NCBI RefSeq assembly: GCF_019703855.1
Contig: NZ_AP024086.1
Location: forward strand, 3,430,501 to 3,494,500
Direction: 5' to 3'
DNA: 64,000 bases
From: Desulfomarina profundi
Lineage (GTDB): Bacteria > Desulfobacterota > Desulfobulbia > Desulfobulbales > Desulfocapsaceae
The notes beneath the pieces were generated by a model. The model searched no databases. It saw nothing but the letters and a program-made list of their open reading frames with translations, and was not told the origin of the DNA. The position numbers and the translations under genes are program-made. Below, one piece after another: positions 1-9,690 of this stretch (positions within the stretch are counted from its first letter, which is position 1; the number at the start of each line of letters is the position of its first letter).

Positions 1-364
1 GGCCGACTATCAATGGTTACTGTTTTTTCGTACGGTTTACCGTTTCTGATTCCTGAAATATACAGGTTGTCACCTTTCCGTTCAGCATTGATATCATGTC
101 TTTTCCTGTTTTTTATCTTCCACTTCAGTGTTGCTCCATCGCTTTTGCAGATATTGAAAAACGATTTTCCCTTTTCAAAAACATGCACAAGCACCTGATC
201 ATTCTTGACAACAGCCTTCCAGTAAAACTCTATTTTCCTGTCTCCGGTTCTCTCAATATAGGTATACAACCCGGCAGCCGGTAATCCCCCGGCCATTGCC
301 GGCAGAACCGTTTCCCAGAAAAAAAGACAGAAAAACAAAAACCTGAATAACAACTCTCTACTCA
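1..364 (-). CDS. Secreted hypothetical protein, 3' end outside window
   Basis: An open frame on the minus strand starts with ATG at 364 and runs off the left edge without a stop (121 codons seen). Residues 5-24 are strongly hydrophobic and end in PAMAG, which looks like a Sec signal peptide with cleavage near Ala24. The mature part seen is basic, rich in Lys and Arg, with no motif I recognise. Its start overlaps the stop of the upstream CoA-transferase gene (ATGAGTAG), so the two are probably translated as one operon. Function unknown; it may be a periplasmic or outer-membrane-associated protein. The reading frame is confident because signal peptide, start overlap and absence of stops agree. 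Confidence 0.7.
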
Positions 365-2235
365 TTTTCTTTCTGGAATTTACAGGTCAGACTTATCATA
401 TTGTCTTCTGTTTTGACACTCACTTCATAGTCAAGAAGATTGAACAGTTTTACCATCCCCTTATTGGATGTTGAGGTATAGGCGGTCAGCCCGGCAATAC
501 CACTTTCTCTTGCGGCTTCGGCCAGTTTTTTTATCACGATGGTGGACAGTCCCCTGCCCTGCCATTTTTTAACAACAGAAAAGGCAATCTCTGCCATATT
601 GGAATCAGGATCCAGGTAATATTCACCCACAGCCAGGATACGCTCGAAACCGGGCTCACCCTCCACCGCTACAATGGTCAGATCCCGGTGATAATCAATA
701 ATAAATGTGTTTTCAATCTGTTTACTGACAAAACTGGTCCGTTCATTAAAAAACCTGGACACAACGTCCACCTTGTCGAGACTGTAATAGTGCTCCTGGA
801 TAAATCTCTCGTCCGTCAGCTTCACCGGTCTGAAGGTTATCTTTTTATTGTCAATGACATGGATTTCCTCCAGCTTCAGGGGATAAATTGAATGCATCTC
901 CTCTTTCAACGACCTCTCCGGGCCAAGAAGTCCCATCTCCTTTGCCTCGTCAAACAGCATGTCTCTGAAATCCGGATGAGCGATACTGATCAGGGCAATA
1001 GCCCTTTCCTGGAAGCTTTTGCCGAACAGATTGACAGAACCGTATTCGGTAACCACATATTGCACTTCACTCCTGGGAACAACCACTGCTGAATCTGTCA
1101 GTCTCGGGACAATTCGACTCTCCCTGATGTTTGACTTGGTTGAGGTCAGCATGAGAATGGATTTCCCGCCTTTTGACATTGCCGCACCCCGGAAAAAATC
1201 GAGCATCCCGGTTATCCCGGAAAAATTGTTAAAGGGCAGGGCATCGGCCGCAACCTGACCGGTCAGGTCAATCTCCCGGCCCACGTTCATCGCCACCATT
1301 TTATTATTACGGGAAATGACCCGCGGATCATTAACATATTTGGAAGGATGAAACTCTATGGCGGCATTATTGTCCAGCAGGTCATAGAGGTCTTTATTAC
1401 CAATGGCATTACTGGCGATAAGCTTACCCTCATTATACCCTTTTTTCTTATTTGTAATAACTCCCATCGAAACAAGTTTCATGATAGTGTTCGTCAGGAA
1501 CTGAGTATGAATTCCCAGATCATTCTTCTGCATCATTGCCCGAAGGTTCGCCTCAGAAGTTGTTCCCAGGGACATTTGCATGGTAGAACCGTCATCAATA
1601 AGCCTGGAAACATACCTGGCGATCATATCCGCCATTTCCACATCCGGATATTTTTTTGCCTCAATAAGCGGTTCATCATGCTCAACAAAATAGTCAATAT
1701 CATTAACGTGAATATAACTTCTGCCAAGAACCCTGGGCATATTCCTGTTCACCTGGGCAATCACTATATCCGCCGCCTTTGCAGCAGATTCTGTAATATC
1801 AACCGAAATACCAAGACTCATCCAGCCGAAATCATCGGGAGGAGTAACCTGTATAAGGGCCACCTGAATGGGGAGCAATCGTGATTTTATCAGCCTGTGT
1901 ACATCTGAAATATTAATCGGAGTAATAAAGCGCCTGTCACCCTGGAAACTTTGCGAATTTGCGGAACCCAGGTAAAAGGAACGGATGTTCAGATTCTGAG
2001 ATTTAGATTTTTCAGCAATTTTAGATAATGATGTCGATTCCTTGCTGAACAGTCTGATAATCTCAAGGTCAGTAAATCTGATACTGGCATCAGCCAGTTT
2101 CTTTACAAGGTGCTGCGGCTCTCCACAGGACGAGCCGATAAAGATTCTCTGCCCTGAATGAATTTTTAAAATCGCCTTGTCTGCAGCCATGCGATTTTCC
2201 TGGTAATGATCTGCCCAATAACCTGTACTGGTCAT
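358..2235 (-). CDS. Acetyl-CoA hydrolase/transferase family protein with C-terminal GNAT domain
   Basis: This 625-residue protein joins two enzymes. Residues 1-430 resemble the acetyl-CoA hydrolase / 4-hydroxybutyrate CoA-transferase family; the segment VTEYGSVNLFGKSFQERA near residue 390 matches the conserved C-terminal signature of that family, and the preceding region carries the Glu expected to form the CoA thioester. Residues 455-620 form a GNAT acyltransferase, with the acyl-CoA loop KWQGRGLSTI near 570. The start is supported by GGAGAG six bases upstream. The partner substrate cannot be read from sequence; acetate or another short-chain acid is likely. The fusion suggests a CoA-transferase acting with or controlled by lysine or small-molecule acylation. 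A secreted protein gene follows with overlap; a kinase gene is divergent. Confidence 0.88.
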   Translation of the reverse strand: MTSTGYWADHYQENRMAADKAILKIHSGQRIFIGSSCGEPQHLVKKLADASIRFTDLEIIRLFSKESTSLSKIAEKSKSQNLNIRSFYLGSANSQSFQGDRRFITPINISDVHRLIKSRLLPIQVALIQVTPPDDFGWMSLGISVDITESAAKAADIVIAQVNRNMPRVLGRSYIHVNDIDYFVEHDEPLIEAKKYPDVEMADMIARYVSRLIDDGSTMQMSLGTTSEANLRAMMQKNDLGIHTQFLTNTIMKLVSMGVITNKKKGYNEGKLIASNAIGNKDLYDLLDNNAAIEFHPSKYVNDPRVISRNNKMVAMNVGREIDLTGQVAADALPFNNFSGITGMLDFFRGAAMSKGGKSILMLTSTKSNIRESRIVPRLTDSAVVVPRSEVQYVVTEYGSVNLFGKSFQERAIALISIAHPDFRDMLFDEAKEMGLLGPERSLKEEMHSIYPLKLEEIHVIDNKKITFRPVKLTDERFIQEHYYSLDKVDVVSRFFNERTSFVSKQIENTFIIDYHRDLTIVAVEGEPGFERILAVGEYYLDPDSNMAEIAFSVVKKWQGRGLSTIVIKKLAEAARESGIAGLTAYTSTSNKGMVKLFNLLDYEVSVKTEDNMISLTCKFQKENE

Positions 2236-2472
2236 AACGTCTCTCCCACTTTATCACTATATTTTGACAGGAAAACGAACTTCTCCTGGCGATTACGTTC
2301 CTCCATACTATTGTTAAACAGCCCATAAAGCAAGCCCGCTCGTTATGGTTAAAAGGAATCCAGTACACCATTTCCCTGGCTGGATCACCAAATTGGCCAT
2401 ATCTCCGATGATAATTAAAAATCTTTTGCTCACTTTCCCACTTCTCTGCTAGGATGAAAGAGAGGAGGGGAT

Positions 2473-3801
2473 ATGATTCTGCAATCGACAGCCGATACAC
2501 TACTGCTTTTCAACCTGTCGCCTGGAGAAACGCGGCTTATTGACAGACTTGTTTCCTCTTTTGCCCTTGAAACAGTTTCTCTTCAAATCAATAACCTCAG
2601 CGAATACCGAAGAACAGATCCCAAACATCAAGTATGCCTGGTAATTTTTCATGTTGACGCAGAAAACAACAGGCAGCATCTCGATATTCGCCAAATACGG
2701 GATCACCTCGGTGAGAACGTTCCCATACTTATCCTGATCCCAGCCAAAAACAGAAAAAATATCAGGAAATATCTGAAGGCCGGAGCTGATGACTACCTGC
2801 TTTTACCACTGAACCAGGATCAGTTCTCCGTCAGTTTTCTCATACTGCTCGAGATCGGCCAGACGATGGCACATGCGCAAAGACCGCAAACGTCACAGGA
2901 CAGCACATTTGCATGGAACAGGCTGATTAACCCATTCCGGGCAGGAGAAAGCTATTTCTCTCCGAGAACTCTTGCCGGAAACAGGAAAACTGAGGGCAGT
3001 TTTGATAAATGGGAAAAACTCCACCGTCTTGGTCTGGGTGGATTCGGTGTAGTCTGGCTGGTCAGGGAAACCGGGACAGGGAGACTTGCAGTTGCCAAAA
3101 CACCCCATTCACCGGCGCTGAATATACGTGTACTGCGATCCGCCGCTATCCTGAAACGGCTTATCCATCATCCCGGTATCTGTCAGCTCCTGGAGGTGGT
3201 CAAACATAACGGGAAATTCATTCTTATCCAGGAATATATCAACGGCCCGACCCTGCAGGAACTGTTAAAAACAAGAATTTCTGCCCGAAACAGGGAAGAC
3301 TACTTCAGCCAGCTTCTCTCAGCTGTGGCATTTTCCCATAATCACAGAATCCTGCATCGTGATATAAAACCTGAAAACATCATGATAAGCAAAACCGGAA
3401 AATTAAAACTGCTGGATTTCGGGATCGCCAGGGACCTTTCCTGGCAGGGGGCCGGAAAGAGTTCAGAGGGCACCTTAAGTTACATGGCACCGGAACAGTA
3501 TGCCGGCAAAAGCTGTCTCGCCTCCGATATCTGGTCCCTGGGCATTATTCTCTATATTTTTACAACCAATGCCGTTCCCTACCAACTTTACAATGACGAA
3601 TACCCCGAAGACATGGAAGAAGAACTGCGAAACAGGGCTCCGTTGACAATCAATCCCAAAATAGACCGTGAGCTTGACAGAATTATCATGGGCTGCCTGG
3701 AAGTGGATCTTGAAAAACGATACGGAAATGGCCACGCTCTACAGCAGGATCTCTTTAAAACTTTTCCCCTGTTCGGCTCCGGTGAACTTCTTCCTCCCTG
3801 A
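2473..3801 (+). CDS. Ser/Thr protein kinase with N-terminal receiver-like domain
   Basis: The 442-residue protein has a receiver-like fold at residues 1-125 (ending GADDYLLLPLN, like the alpha4-beta5 region of response regulators) followed by a linker and a Hanks-type kinase at 180-430. Kinase motifs are complete: glycine loop GLGGFGVV, Lys in AVAKTPH, catalytic loop HRDIKPENIM, DFG as LDFGIARD, and MAPEQYAG. The receiver is degenerate: the segment where the phosphorylated Asp should lie reads VCLVIFHVDAENN, so normal phospho-acceptance is doubtful. No membrane segment is seen, so it should be cytoplasmic. A strong AGGAGG precedes the ATG. It is divergent from the CoA-transferase gene and may link two-component and Ser/Thr signalling; its target is unknown. 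Confidence 0.9.
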   Translation: MILQSTADTLLLFNLSPGETRLIDRLVSSFALETVSLQINNLSEYRRTDPKHQVCLVIFHVDAENNRQHLDIRQIRDHLGENVPILILIPAKNRKNIRKYLKAGADDYLLLPLNQDQFSVSFLILLEIGQTMAHAQRPQTSQDSTFAWNRLINPFRAGESYFSPRTLAGNRKTEGSFDKWEKLHRLGLGGFGVVWLVRETGTGRLAVAKTPHSPALNIRVLRSAAILKRLIHHPGICQLLEVVKHNGKFILIQEYINGPTLQELLKTRISARNREDYFSQLLSAVAFSHNHRILHRDIKPENIMISKTGKLKLLDFGIARDLSWQGAGKSSEGTLSYMAPEQYAGKSCLASDIWSLGIILYIFTTNAVPYQLYNDEYPEDMEEELRNRAPLTINPKIDRELDRIIMGCLEVDLEKRYGNGHALQQDLFKTFPLFGSGELLPP

Positions 3802-3831
3802 CCCAATTAAAAAAAACTCTGAAACACAGTT

Positions 3832-4566
3832 TCAACGTCCTGTCATCAGTCTTTTTCCAAATTCTTCGGGAAGTCCTGATGAAAGAATCTTCTCTTTTGT
3901 CCTGTGAAAATCGTAGTCGAATCTGTAGAATTCAACCACATTTCTGTCTGTATCATAAATGAGGTAAGCTCCCCGTACATCACCGTCACGGGGTTGTCCC
4001 ACAGAACCGCAGTTGAAAATCTGCCGATTCAGGGGTGACATGGGAACAACAGTGCCATTCCTGGGAGAACGAATATAGACACAGAAAAAATTCCTGCGTG
4101 TAATGGCAACCGGCACATGGGTATGGCCGAGAAAGAGGAGTTTCGTCTTTGACCTGGCAAACGATTTGGAAATAGAACTCTTCTCGGAAACATAGTACCA
4201 GTTTCTCGGTCTATACGGGTTGGAGTGGCAGAAAAAGGTATCATTCCACCTGATTGTATCACTCATTTCCTTGAGAAAGAAGTAGTTCTCATCGAACAAT
4301 CTCTTTTTTGTCCAGGAAATCGCCTTTCTGGTTGCCGCACCGGCTCTCATCGGTGCACCGAGGACAGCGGCGTCATGGTTTCCAAGAATAAAAACAGCGT
4401 GGGATAGATTTCGCAGCAGATCTATACAACCGTTGGGGTCCGGTCCGTATCCCACGACATCCCCCAGGCAGATATAACGGTCGATTTTTCTGTCAGAACA
4501 GTGACGCAGAAACGCCCGGAGTGCTTCCAGGTTTGCGTGTATATCTGAAAAAACGGCAACCCGCAT
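3832..4566 (-). CDS. Metallophosphoesterase (YfcE/diadenosine tetraphosphatase-like)
   Basis: The 244-residue protein shows the calcineurin-like metal-binding series in order: FSDIHANLEAL at residue 6, GDVVGYGPDPNGC near 36, GNHDAAVLG near 62, and GHTHVP near 145. These coordinate two metal ions in phosphodiesterases of this superfamily. It has no signal peptide and is probably cytoplasmic. The substrate cannot be told; cyclic nucleotides or dinucleoside polyphosphates are typical. It is the last gene of a minus-strand run uspA-plsY-phosphoesterase, 34 bases after plsY, and converges with the kinase gene. Confidence 0.88.
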   Translation of the reverse strand: MRVAVFSDIHANLEALRAFLRHCSDRKIDRYICLGDVVGYGPDPNGCIDLLRNLSHAVFILGNHDAAVLGAPMRAGAATRKAISWTKKRLFDENYFFLKEMSDTIRWNDTFFCHSNPYRPRNWYYVSEKSSISKSFARSKTKLLFLGHTHVPVAITRRNFFCVYIRSPRNGTVVPMSPLNRQIFNCGSVGQPRDGDVRGAYLIYDTDRNVVEFYRFDYDFHRTKEKILSSGLPEEFGKRLMTGR

Positions 4567-4600
4567 AACTGCATCCCAAATTCTGAGGCCCTTGAGCTGG

Positions 4601-5194
4601 CTATTTCTTCCTCCAACTCTTTTCCTCGCCTCTGATCAGTCTGGATATATTTTCATGATGCTTCAGCCAGATAAGCAAACCAATAAAAGCGGCCGCCCCG
4701 ATGGTGGCCGGCGAACTCCCCACCAACCACAACCACACAGGTATCAAAGCAGAAGCCAGAAGAGAACCCGCCGAAACAAAACCGGTCAAAGCAACAGCAC
4801 CTGCGAACACAACAAGACTGATTAAAATGGCAGGAAGCGAAAGATAAAGAAACACGCCGAGCCCTGTAGCTACCCCTTTACCTCCCTTAAAACCGAGATA
4901 CACAGGAAACATGTGACCAATCACCGCTGCAATACCGGTTAGAAGTACAATTCCTTCCCGGCTACCGGATTCAGGAAGCAAAGACGCCACCAGGTACATG
5001 GGCAGAAAACCCTTGAGACAATCACATACCAGGGTCAGAAAACCGAGTTTTTTTCCCAGCACACGGCTCACATTGGTTGCTCCAATATTGCGACTCCCCG
5101 CCTGGCGGACATCCGTGCCCACAAGCTTGCTGAAAACAAGGCCAAAGGGGATAGCACCAATACAATATCCGAGCAGTGGAAAAAGATATTCCAT
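4601..5194 (-). CDS. plsY: Acyl-phosphate:glycerol-3-phosphate acyltransferase PlsY
   Basis: The 197-residue integral membrane protein catalyses the first acylation of glycerol 3-phosphate from acyl-phosphate in phospholipid synthesis. It has the three PlsY motifs: SRNIGATNVSRVLG near residue 35, the lipid-binding loop with KGGKGVATGLGV near 103, and a conserved C-terminal loop WLKHHENISRLIRGEE. Length and four to five hydrophobic spans match the family. It begins 20 bases after the universal stress protein gene and is probably co-transcribed with it and the phosphoesterase. Confidence 0.96.
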   Translation of the reverse strand: MEYLFPLLGYCIGAIPFGLVFSKLVGTDVRQAGSRNIGATNVSRVLGKKLGFLTLVCDCLKGFLPMYLVASLLPESGSREGIVLLTGIAAVIGHMFPVYLGFKGGKGVATGLGVFLYLSLPAILISLVVFAGAVALTGFVSAGSLLASALIPVWLWLVGSSPATIGAAAFIGLLIWLKHHENISRLIRGEEKSWRKK

Positions 5195-5214
5195 ACGATA
5201 TCAGTCTCCCTCCT

Positions 5215-5718
5215 CTATAACTTGCCTCTTTCCCTGTGCCGGATAAATTTTTTCAGCAAACGATCAGAAACATCATCATCGCGATAGGAAACAATGGTAA
5301 CAGGGCATTTTCGAAACATTCTCTCAGCGACAGATCCGGCAAAAATATGCCGGATATCATGGGTCTTAATACCCATAACCACCATATCGATATTCTCGTC
5401 CACCACAAGTTTCAGCAATTCGTTTGTCGGATCTCCAATTTTAAATGTAAAATTGACCTGATCATCAGGCAATGTCATCTCGGCCATCAGGTCCTTCAGT
5501 TCGGTACGACGCTCTTTCTTGACGGTTTCCAGGTAATCTTCAACACCGACCTTATACCCCAGGGAAGAAATCTTGTCGACGGCTTCCAGGTCCCGGTCAT
5601 TAATGACATTGACAATAATCAAGGCAGCATTAAAGGAAGCTGCAATCCCTGCCGCATAATTCAAAATACCTTTGGAGTATTGTGAAAATGCAATGGGTAC
5701 CAATATTTTTTTTACCAT
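5215..5718 (-). CDS. Universal stress protein (UspA family)
   Basis: The 167-residue protein begins VKKILVPIAFSQYSKGILNYA, typical of the UspA fold, and has the ATP-binding type signature near the end, where VVMGIKTHDIRHIFAGSVAE precedes CPVTIVSYRD. The G-2x-G-9x-G-S/T pattern is partly kept (MGIKTHD...GSVAERMFRKCPV). It is cytoplasmic and its precise role is unknown. An AGGAG lies seven bases before the ATG. It stands between the TAXI transporter terminator and plsY; Usp genes are often linked to TRAP transporters, where they may regulate uptake. Confidence 0.88.
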   Translation of the reverse strand: MVKKILVPIAFSQYSKGILNYAAGIAASFNAALIIVNVINDRDLEAVDKISSLGYKVGVEDYLETVKKERRTELKDLMAEMTLPDDQVNFTFKIGDPTNELLKLVVDENIDMVVMGIKTHDIRHIFAGSVAERMFRKCPVTIVSYRDDDVSDRLLKKFIRHRERGKL

Positions 5719-5747
5719 AAGATACTCCTGATGCTTTTATTAAAACG

Positions 5748-5773
5748 ATGGCCGGTGAAAAAACACCGGCCAT
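5748..5773 (-). terminator. Probable intrinsic terminator after the TAXI TRAP operon
   Basis: A perfect 10-bp stem (ATGGCCGGTG / CACCGGCCAT) with a six-base loop lies between the fused TRAP permease and the universal stress protein. On the minus strand the stem is followed by CGTTTTAAT, a short U-rich tail. It probably ends the transporter transcript and separates it from the uspA-plsY unit. Confidence 0.6.
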
Positions 5774-5899
5774 TCAGCTGCTTGAATATTTGGCTGAAAA
5801 TTCGGTCACTACAGGTTATTTTACCGCAGTCGGATTTTCATTTATTTTTGTACCCTAAAGGGTATAAACAGCTCAGCTGTTTATGCCCGGCCATGCCGG

Positions 5900-8497
5900 T
5901 CAGGAGGATGCCGCGACCAGCTCCTCTTCATCTATTTTGCGGGCACGAGCACGCTGGATTCGCCACAAAAACGCAAGAAGTATCATTGCCGGAATAAAAA
6001 CCAGTTGTTTAGGTGGACGGTCGGCCTTCATCTGGACACCGGTGATTTCCTGGTCAAAATCTATTTTTGCCTTTTCAGCAGGGCTGCCGAAAGCAACCAG
6101 ATCAACCAGGATTTTACCATCTTCCTTTCTGGTTTCAAGACCAATATCACTCAGTCGCTCCTTGCCGGTCGCTCCATCCCCCACGGGCAGCATCACCGTC
6201 ATTTTGAACTGTTTCCCATTATCCTTCTCCCCCTTAAGCTGAAGCCTGAGCATAGACCCGGGTTTAATCTTACCGACGACCTGCTCCAGTTCCGAAGCGG
6301 GCTTCTCCACCAAGGGCGGATAAACCTTGTCCCAGAAATAGCCGGGCCTGAAAAGTGCAAAAGCGATCAGAAGAAGTGCCGCTGTCTCCCACCACTTGTT
6401 TCTTGTCAGGAACCATCCCTGGGTCCCTGCGGCGAAAACCAGCATGGCGACAACTGCTGTCACGATAGTCAGAACCAGATGATACCAGTGTTCTACCCCG
6501 ATCATCAGCAGTTCGGTATTGAAAATAAAGATAAAGGGGAGAATAGCCGTCCTGATATCATAACCAAACCCCTGGATACCTGTACGGATGGGATCACCTC
6601 CCGAGATCCCGGCTGCGGCAAAGGCTGCAAGTCCGACAGGCGGCGTATCATCTGCCAGAATGCCGAAATAGAAAACAAACAGGTGCACGGCAATCAGGGG
6701 GACAATCAGTCCATTCTGGGCGCCGAGGCTGACAATAACAGGAGCCATCAGAGTTGAAACGACAATATAGTTTGCCGTTGTCGGCAGCCCCATACCAAGC
6801 AGCAGACTGATACCGGCGGTGAACAGTAAAATCAGCATTAAATTACCACCGGAAATAAACTCAACAAACTCGGTCATGACCAGACCGACTCCAGTGAGTG
6901 TAACAGTACCGACAACAATACCTGCTGCAGCTGTCGCCACACCGATACCGATCATATTTCTGGCCCCGGCCACCATTCCGTCAATCAGATCATTCCAGCC
7001 CCGGACAAAAGAAAAATCATCTCCCTGCATTTTTCTGAAAAACCCTTTCAGCGGATGCTGGGTGAGAACGATGACCACCATCAGGACAGATGCCCAGAAA
7101 GCAGACAGTGATGGTGACAGCCTTTCTACGGTAAGACACCACATCAGAACAACGATAGGTAGAATAAAATAATACCCGGCCTGGGCTGTCTCCCCGAGAG
7201 GCGGCAGTTCCTTGATATCGGTGGTAATCTCCAGTTCCGGTACACGACAGGCAAAGGCAATGAGAAGAACATACGCCACCGCCAGCAGAACACAGACAAT
7301 CCATATTGTGGCATCCCCGGCTACCGTTTTAATCCAGCCGAGTCCGTAATAGGTTACTCCCCCGAGGATAATAAGGGTAAGAATGGTTATGAAAAAACTT
7401 GTCACTCCCTGGACAAAAGTCTTTGTTTTACGCTTTTTCATCCCCTTCAGTCCCATCTTGCAGGCTTCCAGATGCACAATGTAGACCAGTGCAATATAGG
7501 ATATAATAGCCGGCAGAAAGGCATGCTTGATGACTTCAATATAGGAAATTCCCACATATTCCACCATCAGAAAAGCCGCAGCACCCATTACCGGCGGGGT
7601 CAACTGACCGTTTGTGGACGAGGCCACTTCAACTGCGCCGGCCTTCTCAGGAGAAAAACCAACCTTTTTCATGAGTGGAATTGTAAATGTCCCCGTCGTC
7701 ACCACATTGGCAATGGATGAGCCGGAAACCAACCCGGTCATGGCTGAGGATACAACCGCAGCCTTTGCCGGCCCACCCCGCAGATGACCAAGCCCCGCGA
7801 AAGCGGTTCTGATAAAATAGTTGCCGGCCCCGGCTGCCTCCAGAAGCGAGCCGAACAGGACAAACATGAAAACCATACCAGTGGAAACCCCCAGAGCAAC
7901 ACCATATACACCCTCAGTTGTCAACCAGTAGTGAGTCATTCCCTTGGAGAAACTGGCCCCTTTATGGGCAATGACCTCAGGCATATATGGACCCGCAAAA
8001 GTGTACAGGATAAATACCATAGCCACAACCATCAGCGGAGGGCCAAGTGCACGCCGGGTAGCTTCCAGCAACAGGATAAGCCCAACAAGAGATACACCAA
8101 GATCAAGCATTGTCGGTTGTCCCGGACGGGTGGAGAGATCAGAATAAAATAGAAACAGATACGCTGCACAGAAAGCAGCTATGAAAGCCACGATCCAGTC
8201 CTGGATCGGGATATATTGCTTCGGCGAAGATTTAAAGGTCGGAAATGCAGTGTAGGCTAGAAAGACAGCAAAAGCCAGGTGAATCGCTCTTGCCTCAGTA
8301 TCATTTAAGACAAAAATATTAAATAAAAAAGGTAGCGGAGATGCGTACCAGAGCTGGAAAAGAGTCCAGCAGAGTGGTACAAAAAAAAGGACTTTCTTAG
8401 AGATTTTTCCCTGAGGATTACGACCGCCTGTGTCCGCTTCTGCGACCATCTCCTGTATATGTTCACTGGGTAATGGCTTTTCGGTAGGTTGAGTCAT
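5900..8497 (-). CDS. TRAP transporter fused permease, TAXI type (4TM+12TM)
   Basis: The 865-residue protein fuses the small and large membrane subunits of a TAXI-type TRAP transporter. About 120 N-terminal residues hold the small-subunit membrane segments; the DctM-like part follows with the typical GLVSGSSIANVVTTGTFTIPLMKK (around 245-270) and GMGLPTTANYIVVSTLMAPV (around 560) segments. A soluble C-terminal stretch at 730-830 (PGSMLRLQLKG...) and a last membrane helix match the DUF3394-like extension of this group. It imports an organic acid or similar anion with Na+ or H+ symport, with the substrate captured by the adjacent TAXI binding protein. The substrate is not predictable. Confidence 0.93.
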   Translation of the reverse strand: MTQPTEKPLPSEHIQEMVAEADTGGRNPQGKISKKVLFFVPLCWTLFQLWYASPLPFLFNIFVLNDTEARAIHLAFAVFLAYTAFPTFKSSPKQYIPIQDWIVAFIAAFCAAYLFLFYSDLSTRPGQPTMLDLGVSLVGLILLLEATRRALGPPLMVVAMVFILYTFAGPYMPEVIAHKGASFSKGMTHYWLTTEGVYGVALGVSTGMVFMFVLFGSLLEAAGAGNYFIRTAFAGLGHLRGGPAKAAVVSSAMTGLVSGSSIANVVTTGTFTIPLMKKVGFSPEKAGAVEVASSTNGQLTPPVMGAAAFLMVEYVGISYIEVIKHAFLPAIISYIALVYIVHLEACKMGLKGMKKRKTKTFVQGVTSFFITILTLIILGGVTYYGLGWIKTVAGDATIWIVCVLLAVAYVLLIAFACRVPELEITTDIKELPPLGETAQAGYYFILPIVVLMWCLTVERLSPSLSAFWASVLMVVIVLTQHPLKGFFRKMQGDDFSFVRGWNDLIDGMVAGARNMIGIGVATAAAGIVVGTVTLTGVGLVMTEFVEFISGGNLMLILLFTAGISLLLGMGLPTTANYIVVSTLMAPVIVSLGAQNGLIVPLIAVHLFVFYFGILADDTPPVGLAAFAAAGISGGDPIRTGIQGFGYDIRTAILPFIFIFNTELLMIGVEHWYHLVLTIVTAVVAMLVFAAGTQGWFLTRNKWWETAALLLIAFALFRPGYFWDKVYPPLVEKPASELEQVVGKIKPGSMLRLQLKGEKDNGKQFKMTVMLPVGDGATGKERLSDIGLETRKEDGKILVDLVAFGSPAEKAKIDFDQEITGVQMKADRPPKQLVFIPAMILLAFLWRIQRARARKIDEEELVAASS

Positions 8498-8658
8498 TTC
8501 GACGACTTCTCCTTTTCATTCCTGAAACAGTAACTGAAAATTTGGAATCCCCGACCGGGCAGCACCCGGCAGGAAAACCGTCAATGCGAATACAGATACT
8601 TCTCTATGTGATGAATTTATTACATAATGAAAAACCTGTGGTGAAGATAAAAAAGAAT

Positions 8659-8683
8659 GTGCAGCCGTGGAACCCGGCTGCAC
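8659..8683 (-). terminator. Hairpin with T-tract between binding protein and permease genes
   Basis: The sequence holds a perfect GTGCAGCC / GGCTGCAC stem; on the minus strand it is followed by ATTCTTTTTT. It lies just downstream of the TAXI binding protein stop and upstream of the fused permease. Such intergenic hairpins commonly cause partial termination, giving more binding protein than permease. Confidence 0.65.
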
Positions 8684-8709
8684 ATGAAATTACAGAGTAT
8701 GGCTGATGC

Positions 8710-9690
8710 TTACATCAGACCTGCTTCTTTATAATACTTGACGGCACCCGCATGAAGAGGAGCGGAAAGACCGGCTTTGATCATTTCCTCTTTCTTCAAG
8801 GTCGCAAAGGCAGGATGGAGCTTTTTAAACTGGTCGAAATTCTCGAAAACAGCTTTAACTATATTATAGATAACCTTCTCAGGTACCTTGGAGGACGTTA
8901 CGAATGTTGCAGCAACACCAAACGTTTTGGTATCGGCATCAGTTCCCCTGTACATGCCACCGGGAATAACTGCTTTTTTGTAATAGGGCTTTTCTGCAAC
9001 CAGCGCATCAATTTCAGGTCCTTCAACGTTGACCAGAACAGCATCACAGGAAGTGGTTGCCTCTTTGATGGAACCATTCGGAAAACCCACGACATATACC
9101 ATGGCATCAATCTTGTTATCACAGAGAGCCTTGGACTGTTCAGCTGCCTTAAGCTCAGAGGCCAGTTTGAAATCAGATTTCTTCCAGCCCATTTTTTTCA
9201 TGACAACTTCCATGGTACCACGCTGTCCGGAACCCGGATTACCTATATTAACCCGCTTTCCTTTCAGGTCTTTAAAATTCTTTATACCGGCATCCGCCCT
9301 GGCAACAACGGTAAACGGTTCTGAATGGATGGAAAATACTGAACGCAGATCCTTATTTGGTCCCTGCTTTTCAAACTTGCTGGTTCCATGATAAGCATGA
9401 TACTGCCAGTCAGACTGGGCAACACCCATATCAAGCTCACCGGCCCTGATTGCATTCAGGTTGTATATAGAACCACCTGTACTTTCAACTGTCGCACGAA
9501 GTCCATGTTCTTTCTTACCTTTGTTTACCAACCGTGCGATTGCACCACCTGTGGGATAATAAACACCCGTAACACCACCGGTGCCGATGGTCACAAAGGT
9601 CTGATCAGCTGCCATGACACTGGTTGCTGAACTCAACGCAGTGACACAACCAAATGCAATTGCTGCCATTAAAGATGCTGTCCGTTTCAT
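8710..9690 (-). CDS. TAXI family TRAP transporter substrate-binding protein
   Basis: The 326-residue periplasmic protein has a signal peptide at residues 1-27 (cleavage after VMAA) and starts its mature part with [26 protein letters not shown], the TAXI signature. [24 protein letters not shown] and [14 protein letters not shown] are further family motifs that line the ligand site. It captures the substrate and delivers it to the fused permease encoded downstream. GGGAG lies eight bases before the ATG. Related members bind glutamate or other dicarboxylates, but the substrate here is unknown. Confidence 0.93.
   Translation of the reverse strand: MKRTASLMAAIAFGCVTALSSATSVMAADQTFVTIGTGGVTGVYYPTGGAIARLVNKGKKEHGLRATVESTGGSIYNLNAIRAGELDMGVAQSDWQYHAYHGTSKFEKQGPNKDLRSVFSIHSEPFTVVARADAGIKNFKDLKGKRVNIGNPGSGQRGTMEVVMKKMGWKKSDFKLASELKAAEQSKALCDNKIDAMVYVVGFPNGSIKEATTSCDAVLVNVEGPEIDALVAEKPYYKKAVIPGGMYRGTDADTKTFGVAATFVTSSKVPEKVIYNIVKAVFENFDQFKKLHPAFATLKKEEMIKAGLSAPLHAGAVKYYKEAGLM

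Noticed and set aside
2090-2500. 136-codon minus-strand frame overlapping the CoA-transferase start
   Set aside because: It overlaps the real gene in another frame and the divergent promoter region; composition is not protein-like.
5236-5685. 149-codon plus-strand frame opposite the universal stress protein
   Set aside because: Antisense shadow of a well-supported gene, with no motif.
6005-6757. 250-codon plus-strand frame opposite the fused TRAP permease
   Set aside because: Antisense to conserved membrane segments; rich in His and Cys as usual for such shadows.
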